A stretch of DNA of 64,000 nt. It comes from Butyrivibrio sp. AE3009. GTDB lineage: Bacteria; Bacillota; Clostridia; Lachnospirales; Lachnospiraceae. The stretch's first letter is position 1; each line of letters begins with the position of its first letter. The stretch lies in the NCBI RefSeq assembly GCF_000420845.1, contig NZ_ATVS01000004.1, forward strand, positions 62,001 to 126,000, given 5' to 3'. Shown in pieces: positions 30,382-40,057 of the stretch. Both the position numbers and the translations under genes were made by a program. The notes under the pieces were generated by a model, which saw nothing but the letters and a program-made list of their open reading frames with translations, was not told the origin of the DNA and did no database searches.

Positions 30382-30649
30382 GTGCGGAATTACCCCCATC
30401 GGAAAATATATAAAATAATTATAAAAAAATAGTAAAAGTATTAATAAGAGCTGTTGATATGTTGAAAACCTATTCTATTATACAATTTTCAAGGCTTTTT
30501 TACAAATTTTTGATTGTTGAAAACAAAAAAATTGATGTTGAAAATTAAAAAGTTATAAACAAGCCAAATTTTTGCAAATGGGACTATAAAAATCTATCCA
30601 CCCATTAATAACAATTAATCCCCAGCCAAATCACAAGTTATCAAGATAG

Positions 30650-30658
30650 TTATCCACA
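30650..30658 (+). promoter_or_regulatory. DnaA box between dnaA and dnaN
   Basis: A perfect TTATCCACA. The 30400-30686 gap is AT-rich and contains the dnaN promoter region; this is the only perfect box in it. It may contribute to a bipartite origin together with the boxes upstream of dnaA. Confidence 0.8.
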
Positions 30659-30686
30659 AATTGTTGATAACTTGGTTTATAAAGGC

Positions 30687-32084
30687 TTAAAGTGAAGGAT
30701 TTAATTTCTTCATTATAATATCAAGGTTTTTGTTAAGCTCATCGTCAATGGTAATCTTCTGCTTGATCTTGTTGATACCGCTCATTACTGTGGTGTGATC
30801 TTTTTTGCCAAGGACCTTACCGATTTCCTCAAGAGAGGCATCAGTATGTTCTCTGCAGAGATACATGATGATCTGTCTGGGAAGAACTATCTCGGAATTT
30901 CTCTTCTTGGAGATGATGTCTTCCTTCTTGGTTCCGTACTGCTCACAGACGGTATCGATAATAAGCTGAGGAGTAATAACCTTGGTCTTGTCGGGATAAA
31001 TGATATCCTTCAGGGCTTCCATTGCATTTTCCAGAGTGATATCAACATTGTTAAGTCTTGAGTAAGCTATGATCTTGTTGAAGGCACCCTCAAGCTCACG
31101 GATGTTGGATTTAATATTGGTAGCAATGTAGTTGATTACTTCATCATCTATGGTCTTGCCGTAGTTCTCGGCGTTTTTGCGAAGGATTGCCATTCTGGTC
31201 TCATAGTCGGGAGACTGAATGTCTGCGATAAGGCCCATCTCGAATCTGGAACGGAATCTTTCTTCAAGAGTCTCCATTTCCTTAGGCGGCTTATCGGATG
31301 AAAGGATGATCTGCTTGCCGGCCTGATGGAGCTCGTTGAAAGTGTGGAAGAACTCAACCTGAGTCTGTTCCTTACCTATAATAAACTGAACGTCATCGAC
31401 CATGAGAACATCAACGGTACGATATTTGTCACGAAGCTTGGACATGCTCTCTGTCTTACCACTACGGATGGATTCAATAACTTCATTGGTAAACTGCTCG
31501 GAAGTTACGTACAGAACCTTGGCCTGATGATTATGTTCCATAATAAAGTGACCTATGGAATGCATAAGGTGAGTCTTACCAAGTCCGGGACCGCCGTACA
31601 GGAAAAGAGGATTGTAGGATATTCCGGGAGACTCCGCAACCGCAAGAGCAGCGGAATGAGCAAACTTGTTGTTGCTTCCTACAACGAAGGTATCAAATCT
31701 ATATTTAGGATTTAAGTTGGCATGTTCAATGTTGGCGTTAGTAACGTAGCGGTTTTCACTGCTTCCGGAATTATCGCTTTCAACTGTTTCTTCATTATTA
31801 ATAGTATCTTTGTTTAAAATGAAGATTACTTCCACCATTGAATCAAGAAATTCTGAAATTGTAACCTTGAAGAAATCCATATAGTTCTTGCTGATATAAG
31901 AAAGAGCCATGGGATTGTCCTGTGGAATAAGGATCTTAACGGTATCCTCTGATGCTTCATAAACAGACAAAGGCTCAATCCAGGTACGATAAGAGATATC
32001 TGTGATGCCTGAAAGTGTCCTGATCTGTTTCTTGATGTCCTCCCAGTTGTTTTTGAGATTTTGTGTGATTTCTGATGATTGCAT
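30687..32084 (-). CDS. dnaA: Chromosomal replication initiator DnaA
   Basis: A 465-residue initiator. Domain I (~1-85), linker (~86-125), AAA+ domain with Walker A GGPGLGKTHLMHS and Walker B VDVLMVDDVQF, and domain IV with the box-binding helix DHTTVMSGINKI. It opens the origin by binding TTATNCACA boxes. ATG 32084 is chosen because GGGGAG lies 7 nt upstream; an ATG five codons earlier has none. It diverges from rpmH across oriC. Confidence 0.98.
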   Translation of the reverse strand: MQSSEITQNLKNNWEDIKKQIRTLSGITDISYRTWIEPLSVYEASEDTVKILIPQDNPMALSYISKNYMDFFKVTISEFLDSMVEVIFILNKDTINNEETVESDNSGSSENRYVTNANIEHANLNPKYRFDTFVVGSNNKFAHSAALAVAESPGISYNPLFLYGGPGLGKTHLMHSIGHFIMEHNHQAKVLYVTSEQFTNEVIESIRSGKTESMSKLRDKYRTVDVLMVDDVQFIIGKEQTQVEFFHTFNELHQAGKQIILSSDKPPKEMETLEERFRSRFEMGLIADIQSPDYETRMAILRKNAENYGKTIDDEVINYIATNIKSNIRELEGAFNKIIAYSRLNNVDITLENAMEALKDIIYPDKTKVITPQLIIDTVCEQYGTKKEDIISKKRNSEIVLPRQIIMYLCREHTDASLEEIGKVLGKKDHTTVMSGINKIKQKITIDDELNKNLDIIMKKLNPSL

Positions 32085-32099
32085 GAAAAAACTCCCCAA

Positions 32100-32478
32100 T
32101 TATGCTAATTTTAAACTTTTACTATTTTATATTAAAAGCCACCTAATATCAAATTGTGGATAACTTTTTATTTTTTGCCTGAAAAAAATGTGAAAAATAT
32201 GTGTTGTGGAAAAACCCCCTTTTTTCCACTTTAAGGTTTCAACCGTTATAAACCGCATAAATCCGGGATTTCTGATTAATTTTCAACCGATTAATAACCC
32301 TTTTATCCACAAAAAAAATGAAAAATGTGGATAAAACAGGTCAAAAAATATTAATCAACAGGTTATCCACAAAATCAACATTTTGCTGTGGAAAACTTTT
32401 CAATCTACCATATATTGTTGGAGATTTTTTGAAAAAATTTTTTTATTTCAGTTAAGATATTTTAAGGGTTTTTAAGGC
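32100..32478. other. oriC: Chromosomal replication origin oriC (DnaA-box cluster and AT-rich region)
   Basis: The dnaA-rpmH gap carries four perfect DnaA boxes: TGTGGATAA at 32155-32163 and 32326-32334, and TTATCCACA at 32303-32311 and 32363-32371. From about 32410 to 32475 the DNA is very AT-rich (GAAAAAATTTTTTTATTTC), a likely unwinding element. Placement between dnaA and rpmH, with genes diverging on both sides, is the standard origin arrangement in Firmicutes. Confidence 0.88.
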
Positions 32479-32507
32479 TTGACTGACCTATTTTTATTTA
32501 TTATAAT
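32479..32507 (+). promoter_or_regulatory. Near-consensus promoter of rpmH-rnpA operon
   Basis: TTGACT (32479-32484), a 17-nt spacer, then a perfect TATAAT (32502-32507), about 115 nt before rpmH. It borders the origin's AT-rich stretch. Confidence 0.8.
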
Positions 32508-32623
32508 TATAAAGATTTTTTCCACACAGGATGTAATCAATTGATAATTATGAGATGCATTTATGTATTCTCATTTAACAGACCCGCAAGGGTTAGTTTG
32601 TAGACGAAGGAGGTGTTTCCGTA

Positions 32624-32758
32624 ATGAAGATGACATTCCAGCCTCATAAGCTCCAGAGAGCCAGAGTTCACGGCTTCAGAGCAAGAATGGCTACTAAGGG
32701 CGGCAGAAAAGTTCTCGCTGCTAGAAGAGCTAAGGGAAGAAAGAGATTATCAGCATGA
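32624..32758 (+). CDS. rpmH: 50S ribosomal protein L34
   Basis: A 44-residue basic protein, [18 protein letters not shown] then [20 protein letters not shown] and RKRLSA, a full-length L34. GAAGGAGG lies upstream. It is next to rnpA, as in nearly all bacteria, and separated from it by a hairpin that may set their relative expression. Confidence 0.98.
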   Translation: MKMTFQPHKLQRARVHGFRARMATKGGRKVLAARRAKGRKRLSA

Positions 32759-32762
32759 TTTT

Positions 32763-32792
32763 AAAGGCCGCAGTTTTATGTGGCCTTTTTTC
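32763..32792 (+). terminator. Hairpin/terminator between rpmH and rnpA
   Basis: AAAGGCCGCA pairs with TGTGGCCTTT (one G-U) around a 6-nt loop, followed by T. It is 4 nt after the rpmH stop and probably attenuates read-through into rnpA. Confidence 0.85.
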
Positions 32793-32845
32793 TTCTGTCT
32801 TTTAATCTGAAAACAGTTTTTTCTATATTATAAGGAAACTTAATA

Positions 32846-33196
32846 ATGCTTTTTTCCGAATCAATGAAAAAAACAGATGATTTCCGCAATGTTTATGAGA
32901 ATGGCAAGAGTTATGCCAATAAGTTTATTGTAGTTTATGTGTGGAAAAATGACAGTTCTCGTAATCATCTTGGAATCTCATGCAGTAAAAAAATTGGGAA
33001 CAGTGTTGTAAGGCACAGATTTGCAAGACTTGTTCGAGAATCTTACCGGCTACACGAAGATGTATTCAATAGTGGTTTGGATATAGTAGTCGTTGCCAGA
33101 GCCTGTGCATCAGATGCAAGCTTTTTTGATATTGAGAGTGCTCTTTTAAGCCTGGCAGGGAAGGCCCGCATAATAAAAAATGGCGGTGAGAAATGA
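32846..33196 (+). CDS. rnpA: Ribonuclease P protein component
   Basis: A 116-residue protein subunit of RNase P, which matures tRNA 5' ends with the RnpB RNA (not in this window). It begins [26 protein letters not shown] and has the RNR-like block [19 protein letters not shown] that binds RNA. It overlaps yidD by 4 nt. Confidence 0.95.
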   Translation: MLFSESMKKTDDFRNVYENGKSYANKFIVVYVWKNDSSRNHLGISCSKKIGNSVVRHRFARLVRESYRLHEDVFNSGLDIVVVARACASDASFFDIESALLSLAGKARIIKNGGEK

Positions 33197-33402
33197 AAAA
33201 AATACTTATCTTATTAATCAAGTTTTATAGGAAGTATTTGTCTCCGTTAAAACGAACGAAATGTCCGTATATTCCGACCTGTTCTGAGTACGGACTAGAA
33301 GCAATAGAAAAGTACGGAGCCCTTAAAGGGGGACTTTTGGCCGTTTGGAGGATTCTTAGATGCAATCCTTTTTCCAGCGGTGGATACGATCCGGTTCCGT
33401 GA
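33193..33402 (+). CDS. yidD: Membrane protein insertion efficiency factor YidD
   Basis: A 69-residue protein with an amphipathic N-terminus and the family motif [15 protein letters not shown] followed by [24 protein letters not shown]. YidD assists YidC-dependent membrane insertion. It overlaps rnpA by 4 nt and precedes yidC, the conserved order. Confidence 0.95.
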   Translation: MKKILILLIKFYRKYLSPLKRTKCPYIPTCSEYGLEAIEKYGALKGGLLAVWRILRCNPFSSGGYDPVP

Positions 33403-33422
33403 GCTTTTAGAGGAGGTTGAAT

Positions 33423-34733
33423 TTGGAGGGATTTTTGTTAACCCAGTACTCTGGGAAAATTGTAGGACCCGTAGCTTGGCTTCTTGGCCACTTGATGAAC
33501 GGAATTTACACAGTTCTTAATCTTATTGGTATTCCTAATACCGGTCTTGCAATTATCATTTTTACAATTGTTATTTATTTGTGTCTGCTTCCGCTTACTT
33601 ATAAGCAGCAGAAATTCTCCAAGCTTCAGAGCAAGATGAGTCCTGAACTTAAGGCTATCCAGGCCAAATACAAGGGCAAGAAGGATAACGATTCAATGCT
33701 TGCTATGCAGCAGGAGACCAAAGAGCTCTATGCAAAATACGGTGTTTCTCAGACAGGTAGCTGTCTACAGCTCATTATTCAGATGCCTATCTTGTTTGCT
33801 CTTTATCGTGTTATCTATGCAATTCCCGCTTACGTTACTATCGTAAGAAATGCTTTTTATCCCCTTGTTGAGCAGCTCAGAACTACTGACGGAGCTGCTG
33901 AGTTCATGCAGACTCTCAAGGGTGCATCTGGTTTTGCCAAGCAGTTTACCAATGATGCTTTTGTTGCAGGCAATGTTGATTATGTAGAGAATACCTACAT
34001 CGATGTTCTTAATAAGGCAACAACAGCAGACTGGACAAGTCTCCAGGAACATTTTACAGGACTTTCATCATCAATTGATGCAACACACAGCACTCTGAAT
34101 CATTTCAATTCATTCCTTGGTCTTAACATTGGTCAGGCACCTTTGGAAATGATCCAGACAGCATTTGCCAACAAGCAGTTCCTTCTTCTTATCGGAGGTA
34201 TTCTTGTTCCTGCCCTGGCTGCTCTTACACAGTGGATCAACACCAAGCTTATGCCTCAGGCAGCTGATAACAATGGTGGCAAGGTAGATCCCGATGATCC
34301 GTCAGCACAGATGGCTCAGTCCATGAAGACAATGAATATCATGATGCCTTTCATGTCAGCGTTCTTCTGCTTGAGTCTTCCTGCAGGTATGGGTATTTAC
34401 TGGATCGCCGGTGCTGTTATCAGATCAATTCAGCAGATTGTTATCAACAAGCACATTGATAATACAGACATTGATGCAGAAATAGCCAAGAATACCGAGA
34501 AGTACAAGAAAAAAATGGAAAAGATGAAGACTTCTCCTCAGATGAACCGCTATGCAAACATGTCTACAAGAACCATCAATAAGACACAGTCCATCTCTTC
34601 TTCAACTAAGGAGAATGAGAAGGCCCTTGAGAAGACAAGATCTATTTACCAGGGCAAAGAAATCAAGAAGAATTCTCTTTTAGCAAAGGCAAATATGGTC
34701 AAGGAGTTTAATGAAAATAATAACAAGCAATAA
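33423..34733 (+). CDS. yidC: Membrane protein insertase YidC/Oxa1
   Basis: A 436-residue insertase. No suitable ATG exists at the start; a TTG at 33423 has AGGAGG 6 nt upstream, and a TTG at 33417 is too close to it. The product begins MEGFLLTQYSGKIVGPVAW. The Oxa1 core has about five membrane segments (TGLAIIIFTIVIYLCLLPLT, QMPILFALYRVIYAI, and later ones) and conserved KMSPELKAIQAKYKG. A long insertion (~155-230) between membrane segments and a basic tail (~350-436) are present. There is no lipobox, unlike B. subtilis SpoIIIJ. Confidence 0.94.
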   Translation: MEGFLLTQYSGKIVGPVAWLLGHLMNGIYTVLNLIGIPNTGLAIIIFTIVIYLCLLPLTYKQQKFSKLQSKMSPELKAIQAKYKGKKDNDSMLAMQQETKELYAKYGVSQTGSCLQLIIQMPILFALYRVIYAIPAYVTIVRNAFYPLVEQLRTTDGAAEFMQTLKGASGFAKQFTNDAFVAGNVDYVENTYIDVLNKATTADWTSLQEHFTGLSSSIDATHSTLNHFNSFLGLNIGQAPLEMIQTAFANKQFLLLIGGILVPALAALTQWINTKLMPQAADNNGGKVDPDDPSAQMAQSMKTMNIMMPFMSAFFCLSLPAGMGIYWIAGAVIRSIQQIVINKHIDNTDIDAEIAKNTEKYKKKMEKMKTSPQMNRYANMSTRTINKTQSISSSTKENEKALEKTRSIYQGKEIKKNSLLAKANMVKEFNENNNKQ

Positions 34734-34759
34734 ATTGCTTATGATTGTGGGAGGTTATA

Positions 34760-35548
34760 ATGGAGTTTAAGGAGTTTACTGCAAAGAACGTTGACGATGC
34801 TATTACCGAAGCCTGCGAGAGCTTCGGAGTACCTAGTGATAGACTTGAGTATGAAGTAGTATCAAATGGTTCCGCAGGATTTTTGGGAATCAATGCCAAG
34901 CCGGCAATTATCAAGGCAAGAATTAAGGAAGAAAAGCCTGAAGTTGTTGAAGAAGTAAAGAAGCCTGTTGAGAACAAGCCCGCTAAGGAAAACAAAGCTT
35001 CCAAGGAAGTTAAGGAAGTTAAAGAGAACAAGCCTGCAGCTGTTAAGACTGAGGCTAAGAAGGAAGAGAAGAAAGTATCGGATGTTGACGGTGCAAAGCT
35101 TGTCGATGCAGCTAATTCCTTCCTTAACGAAGTATTTGGTGCTATGAAGATGGAAGTTAAGATAAGCGCCAAGTACAATGAGAATGACAGAATTCTTGAT
35201 GTTGAACTGAGCGGTGATGAAATGGGAGTCCTTATCGGTAAGAGAGGACAAACACTGGATTCTCTCCAGTACCTTATCTCACTTGTTGTTAACAGAGATT
35301 CTTCAGATTATATTCATGTTAAGGTTGATACCGAGAACTATCGTGAGAGAAGAAAGGCAACTCTTGAGAACCTTGCAAAGAACATTTCTTATAAGGTTAG
35401 AAAGTCAAGACAGTCAGTTGCGCTTGAGCCTATGAATCCTTATGAGAGAAGAATTATTCATTCAGCTCTTCAGAACGACAGATACGTTACAACTCATAGT
35501 GAGGGAGATGAGCCTTTCCGTAGAGTTGTAGTTACTCTCAAAAAGTAA
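34760..35548 (+). CDS. khpB: RNA-binding protein KhpB/EloR (Jag)
   Basis: A 262-residue protein: Jag-N domain (~1-50, EFTAKNVDDAITEAC), a Lys/Glu-rich linker (~55-110), a KH domain with GVLIGKRGQTLDSLQYL (~155-172) and an R3H domain ending NPYERRIIHSALQNDRYVTT. With KhpA it binds many RNAs and affects cell elongation in Gram-positives. ATG 34760 follows GGGAGG. It is the last gene of the rpmH operon. Confidence 0.94.
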   Translation: MEFKEFTAKNVDDAITEACESFGVPSDRLEYEVVSNGSAGFLGINAKPAIIKARIKEEKPEVVEEVKKPVENKPAKENKASKEVKEVKENKPAAVKTEAKKEEKKVSDVDGAKLVDAANSFLNEVFGAMKMEVKISAKYNENDRILDVELSGDEMGVLIGKRGQTLDSLQYLISLVVNRDSSDYIHVKVDTENYRERRKATLENLAKNISYKVRKSRQSVALEPMNPYERRIIHSALQNDRYVTTHSEGDEPFRRVVVTLKK

Positions 35549-35560
35549 TTAACTATTAAA

Positions 35561-35610
35561 AAGAACCTGCTTCCTTTAACCCGTTGTCAGAGTGAGCGGG
35601 TTCTTTTTTT
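35561..35610 (+). terminator. Rho-independent terminator after khpB
   Basis: AACCCG pairs with CGGGTT, with AAGAACC just upstream able to pair as an alternative, followed by CTTTTTTT. It closes the rpmH-khpB operon. Confidence 0.8.
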
Positions 35611-35664
35611 GTCTATTGTGCTATAGTATTATTAGTGAAAAGTTGACCTTTTTTTGATAATAGA

Positions 35665-35673
35665 TGTGGATAA
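35665..35673 (-). promoter_or_regulatory. Perfect DnaA box overlapping the mnmE ribosome-binding region
   Basis: TGTGGATAA (TTATCCACA on the minus strand) ends 3 nt before the mnmE start codon, 3.3 kb from oriC and outside the origin cluster. It takes the place where a Shine-Dalgarno sequence would be expected. Confidence 0.6.
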
Positions 35674-35676
35674 GTT

Positions 35677-37113
35677 ATGGCTTCTGTTTTGAATAATTTT
35701 GGAGATGATACAATTTGTGCTATTGCGACTGCTATGTCTGATGCAGGTATTGGAATAATCAGAGTAAGTGGCAGAGACGCAGTGGAAATATGCAGCAAGA
35801 TTTTTGTTTCGCCTAAGGGTGAACATAATCTTGCATCTCATGAGCCTAATACTATTAAGTATGGCTTTATTTGTGATGAATCACAGACTGAAGATAAGAG
35901 AATTATCGATGAAGTTATGATTTCTTATATGAAGGGGCCTAAGAGTTATACCAGGGAAGATGTTATTGAGATCAATTCCCATGGCGGTATGCTGATCATG
36001 AATCAGATTCTTACGTTGCTGATTGATAACGGATGCAGACTTGCTGAGCCCGGTGAGTTTACTAAGAGAGCATTTTTGAATGGACGAATTGATTTGACCA
36101 AAGCTGAAGCGATTATGGATATCATAAGTGCTCAGAACAATTTCGCACTTGAGAGTTCAAGACAGCAATTAAAGGGTAGTATTTATAATAAGATCAAAGA
36201 GCTTCGTGGAAGAATAATTTATGAGATGGCATTTATAGAATCTGCTCTGGATGATCCGGAGAATTATGATCTTACCGGTTACCCTGAGAAGCTCAAAATC
36301 GTTACCGAAGATGTTGCAAAAGTTATCGATAAATTGATAACCTCCGCTGATGAGGGTAAGATTAGAAAAGATGGTATTAAAACAGTTATTGTTGGTAAGC
36401 CTAATGCCGGCAAATCATCTCTTCTCAATGCACTGACCGGAGATGAGAGAGCAATAGTTACAGATATTGCCGGAACTACAAGAGATATTATTGAAGAGAC
36501 AGTAAGACTTGGAGACATAGTTCTTCATGTTATAGATACTGCCGGAATCAGAAATACCGATGATATTATCGAGAAGATCGGTGTTGATAAGGCCAAAGAA
36601 AAAGTTACAGAAGCAGAACTTGTTCTGTATATTCTTGATTCTACTTCTGAACTTGATGATGAAGACAAAGATATTATTGATCTTTGCAAAGATAAGAAGA
36701 CAATAGTACTTCTAAATAAAGACGATCTGCAAAATGATATTAAGATAACAGATGATATTGTTCGTATGCATTTTTCAGATGATAAAAATGATAAATTACC
36801 TATTATAAGAACTTCAATGCTTAAAGGAAATGGACTCGAAGATTTGAAGAAAGCTGTTTCGGATCTTTTCCTTAACGGTGATATTGCGCCGAAGCAGGAA
36901 CTATTTATTACTAATCTTCGTCATAAGGATCTTTTAAAAAAATCCTATGACAGTTTGAAACTTGTTGAGCAAAGTATAGACATTGGCCTTTCGGAAGACT
37001 TTTTTACCGTGGACCTTTCAAATGCTTATGCTTATCTTGGTGAAATAATTGGTGAAGAAGTTGGAGATGATCTTGTTGAAGAAATCTTCTCCAAATTCTG
37101 TATGGGAAAGTAA
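35677..37113 (+). CDS. mnmE: tRNA modification GTPase MnmE
   Basis: A 478-residue GTPase that, with MnmG, makes (c)mnm5 modification of wobble uridine. N-terminal folate-binding domain (~1-125), helical domain, G domain with GKPNAGKSSLLNAL (P-loop), DTAGI and NKDD, and the C-terminal Cys in IFSKFCMGK. The ATG has only a weak GTGGA upstream, inside a DnaA box. It is 6 nt from mnmG. Confidence 0.97.
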   Translation: MASVLNNFGDDTICAIATAMSDAGIGIIRVSGRDAVEICSKIFVSPKGEHNLASHEPNTIKYGFICDESQTEDKRIIDEVMISYMKGPKSYTREDVIEINSHGGMLIMNQILTLLIDNGCRLAEPGEFTKRAFLNGRIDLTKAEAIMDIISAQNNFALESSRQQLKGSIYNKIKELRGRIIYEMAFIESALDDPENYDLTGYPEKLKIVTEDVAKVIDKLITSADEGKIRKDGIKTVIVGKPNAGKSSLLNALTGDERAIVTDIAGTTRDIIEETVRLGDIVLHVIDTAGIRNTDDIIEKIGVDKAKEKVTEAELVLYILDSTSELDDEDKDIIDLCKDKKTIVLLNKDDLQNDIKITDDIVRMHFSDDKNDKLPIIRTSMLKGNGLEDLKKAVSDLFLNGDIAPKQELFITNLRHKDLLKKSYDSLKLVEQSIDIGLSEDFFTVDLSNAYAYLGEIIGEEVGDDLVEEIFSKFCMGK

Positions 37114-37119
37114 GATATT

Positions 37120-39048
37120 ATGACAGAAATACGCGAGAAAATTGATGTAGCCGTAATCGGTGCCGGACATGCCGGCTGTGAAGCAGCTCTTGCCTGTGCA
37201 AGACTTGGACTTGAGACTGTGATATTTACAATGAGTGCAGATAATATTGCATTCATGCCCTGCAATCCACATATAGGTGGATCTTCCAAGGGACATCTTG
37301 TCAGAGAGATTGATGCTCTTGGTGGAGAGATGGGTAAGAATATTGATAAGACATTTTTGCAGTCCAAGATGCTCAATACTTCTAAGGGACCTGCTGTTCA
37401 TTCACTCAGATGCCAGGCAGATAAAATGGAATATTCCAAAGCTATGAAAAAAGTTTTGGAGAATCAAAAGAACCTTACGATAAAACAGGCCGAGGTTTCA
37501 GAGATTCTTTTTGAAGAAGCTGCAGATGATATTAAGAAGGATGGCTACAAAGAGAAAATTGTAGGTGTAAAGATTTTTTCCGGAATCATCTATGAGGCTA
37601 AGGCAGTAATTCTTTGCACAGGAACTTACTTAAAGAGCAGATGTCTTACAGGTGAGGCTATCACTTACAGCGGACCAAATGGTCTTCAGCCTTCTAACTT
37701 GTTATCTGATTCACTTATTAAAGCCGGAATTGAACTTAGAAGATTCAAGACAGGAACTCCCGCCAGAATGGATGGCAATTCAATTGACTTCTCTAAGATG
37801 TCGGAGCAGTTTGGTGATACTCCGGTTATTCCATTTTCCTTTGATACTGATGTGGAAACTATTCAAAAAGAACAAGTTTCCTGTTGGCTTACTTATACCA
37901 ATGAGAAGACCCATGAGATAATAAGAGCTAATATCGATAGGTCTCCAATTTATGCCGGAATCATTGAAGGTGTTGGACCAAGATATTGTCCTTCTATTGA
38001 AGATAAAGTCGTTAAGTTCCCTGATCATGAGAGACATCAGGTGTTTGTTGAACCTGAGGGAACATTTACAAATGAGATGTACATTGATGGAATGAGTTCT
38101 TCACTTCCTGAGGATGTTCAGCTTGCAATGTACAGAACTGTTCCGGGACTTGAGAATTGCAAGATTGTTAAGTCGGCTTATGCAATTGAGTATGATTGCT
38201 TATGTCCGGGACAGCTGTCACCTACTCTTGAGATTAAGAATATAAGAGGTCTTTTTTCCGCAGGACAGTTTAACGGAAGTAGCGGATATGAAGAAGCGGC
38301 AGCACAGGGGCTTTATGCTGGTATCAATGCTGCAATGCAGATTTTTCGCAAACCTTATCTTGAGATTGATAGATCTGAAGGTTATATCGGAGTACTTGTT
38401 GATGACCTGGTTACAAAAGAAAACCTTGAACCTTATCGTATGATGACTTCAAGAGCTGAGTATAGATTATTACTCAGACAGGATAATGCAGACATAAGAC
38501 TTCGTAAAAAAGGTTATGAAGTAGGTCTTATTGATGAAGAAAGATATAACAAGTTAGTTGATAAGATTGATTCTATAGAAAAAGAAGTAGAACGTTTAAA
38601 GAAAGCAACTGTCGGTGCCAATGCACGAATACAGAAATTCATGGAAGAGCATGGTAGTTCGACTCTTAAAACAGCAACTTCTTTGGCTGAACTTATATGC
38701 AGACCAGAATTCAATTATTATTCTCTTGCTGAGATTGATAATGATAGAGTAGAGCTTCCTAAGGATGTAATAGAACAGGTTGAGATAACCATAAGATATG
38801 AAGGTTATATCCAGAGACAGGAGAGACAGGTTGAGCAGTTCAAGAAACTTGAGAAGAGACTTATTCCTGCTGATATTAATTATGATGATGTTTCAAGTCT
38901 CAGACTTGAAGCAAGACAGAAACTTGAAAGATTCAGACCAAAGAATATAGGACAGGCATCAAGAATCGGTGGTGTTAATCCTGCTGATGTATCGGTACTT
39001 ATTATTTACCTTGATTCTATGAATAGAGGAAACAGTGATGAGAGCTAA
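37120..39048 (+). CDS. mnmG: tRNA modification FAD enzyme MnmG (GidA)
   Basis: A 642-residue flavoprotein partner of MnmE. The FAD motif is [16 protein letters not shown], with [19 protein letters not shown] and [11 protein letters not shown] signatures and the C-terminal helical MnmE-binding domain ([10 protein letters not shown]-like through [12 protein letters not shown]). Its last codons overlap rsmG. Confidence 0.97.
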   Translation: MTEIREKIDVAVIGAGHAGCEAALACARLGLETVIFTMSADNIAFMPCNPHIGGSSKGHLVREIDALGGEMGKNIDKTFLQSKMLNTSKGPAVHSLRCQADKMEYSKAMKKVLENQKNLTIKQAEVSEILFEEAADDIKKDGYKEKIVGVKIFSGIIYEAKAVILCTGTYLKSRCLTGEAITYSGPNGLQPSNLLSDSLIKAGIELRRFKTGTPARMDGNSIDFSKMSEQFGDTPVIPFSFDTDVETIQKEQVSCWLTYTNEKTHEIIRANIDRSPIYAGIIEGVGPRYCPSIEDKVVKFPDHERHQVFVEPEGTFTNEMYIDGMSSSLPEDVQLAMYRTVPGLENCKIVKSAYAIEYDCLCPGQLSPTLEIKNIRGLFSAGQFNGSSGYEEAAAQGLYAGINAAMQIFRKPYLEIDRSEGYIGVLVDDLVTKENLEPYRMMTSRAEYRLLLRQDNADIRLRKKGYEVGLIDEERYNKLVDKIDSIEKEVERLKKATVGANARIQKFMEEHGSSTLKTATSLAELICRPEFNYYSLAEIDNDRVELPKDVIEQVEITIRYEGYIQRQERQVEQFKKLEKRLIPADINYDDVSSLRLEARQKLERFRPKNIGQASRIGGVNPADVSVLIIYLDSMNRGNSDES

Positions 39049-39778
39049 GTATTCAACAATGATTAAAGATTTTGAGGAGCTGGGACTTAGTATATCTGAT
39101 AAGCAGCTTGAACAATTCAATACCTATTATGAGATGCTTGTTGAGACAAATAAGGTAATGAACCTCACTGCTATAACAGAGTTCGAAGATGTATGTAAGT
39201 TACATTTTGTTGATAGTGTTTCAGCCGCCAAGTACTTTGATTTTTCCAAAGAGGAATATTCACTTGTTGATATCGGAACCGGAGCAGGATTTCCGGGTAT
39301 ACCTCTTAAGATAATGTTTCCTAATCTGAAGGTAACATTACTTGACTCTCTTAATAAGAGATTGAACTTCTTGAATGATGTTATTGATAAACTGGATCTT
39401 AACAGTGAGGGTGATATACATACCCTTCATGGAAGAGCAGAAGATTTTTCAATGGCAAAGGAAGGTTCACTTAGAGAGACTTTTGATATTGCTGTATCAA
39501 GAGCAGTTGCAAATATGGCTACTCTATCAGAGTACTGTTTACCCTATGTTAAAGTTGGCGGTAAGTTCATCGCTTTCAAAAGTGAAAAAGCATCTGAAGA
39601 ATTACAAAATGCAAAGGGTGCACTCCATCTATTAGGTGGTAAGTTATCTGATTGTCAGGAGTTCATGCTTCCTGATTCTGATATCAGCAGAACAATATGT
39701 ATAGTGGATAAGATTGAAAAGACTTCCAAAAAATATCCTCGTAAAGCAGGAATTCCTTCGAAACAACCTCTGCAATAG
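39038..39778 (+). CDS. rsmG: 16S rRNA (guanine527-N7)-methyltransferase RsmG
   Basis: A 246-residue SAM methyltransferase (GidB). Motifs: [20 protein letters not shown], the SAM loop [17 protein letters not shown], and [22 protein letters not shown] 39038 follows GAGGAAAC and overlaps the end of mnmG by 11 nt. Loss of this enzyme gives low-level streptomycin resistance in other bacteria. It ends the mnmE operon. Confidence 0.96.
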   Translation: MRAKYSTMIKDFEELGLSISDKQLEQFNTYYEMLVETNKVMNLTAITEFEDVCKLHFVDSVSAAKYFDFSKEEYSLVDIGTGAGFPGIPLKIMFPNLKVTLLDSLNKRLNFLNDVIDKLDLNSEGDIHTLHGRAEDFSMAKEGSLRETFDIAVSRAVANMATLSEYCLPYVKVGGKFIAFKSEKASEELQNAKGALHLLGGKLSDCQEFMLPDSDISRTICIVDKIEKTSKKYPRKAGIPSKQPLQ

Positions 39779-39810
39779 ATATTGTGATTATAAATTTTGT
39801 ATTAACTGAA

Positions 39811-39826
39811 TGTTTCACGTGAAACA
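39811..39826. promoter_or_regulatory. parS: parS centromere site 1
   Basis: A perfect 16-bp palindrome TGTTTCACGTGAAACA, the ParB binding site, 33 nt after rsmG and about 230 nt before parA. The 39779-40057 gap also carries the parA promoter (TGTGCTAAAAT near 40013). Confidence 0.97.
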
Positions 39827-39858
39827 TTACTATTTAAATTATTTGTTCTACTAAAAAT

Positions 39859-39874
39859 TGTTTCACGTGAAACA
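39859..39874. promoter_or_regulatory. parS: parS centromere site 2
   Basis: A second perfect TGTTTCACGTGAAACA, 48 bp from the first (centre to centre). A half-site CGTGAAACA follows at 39902-39910. Confidence 0.97.
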
Positions 39875-40057
39875 TTAATACCCAATATATTGTATTAAAA
39901 CCGTGAAACATTAATATTATCCCGATAATTGTACTAAATATGACTACAATTACAGACCACAATATCTAGAAAAACCAACCTAAAAGTAAAATTTTTGGGC
40001 AAAGGTATTTGTATTGTGCTAAAATCAAATTAGTGTTTAAAGAGAGTGGGAGGAGAA

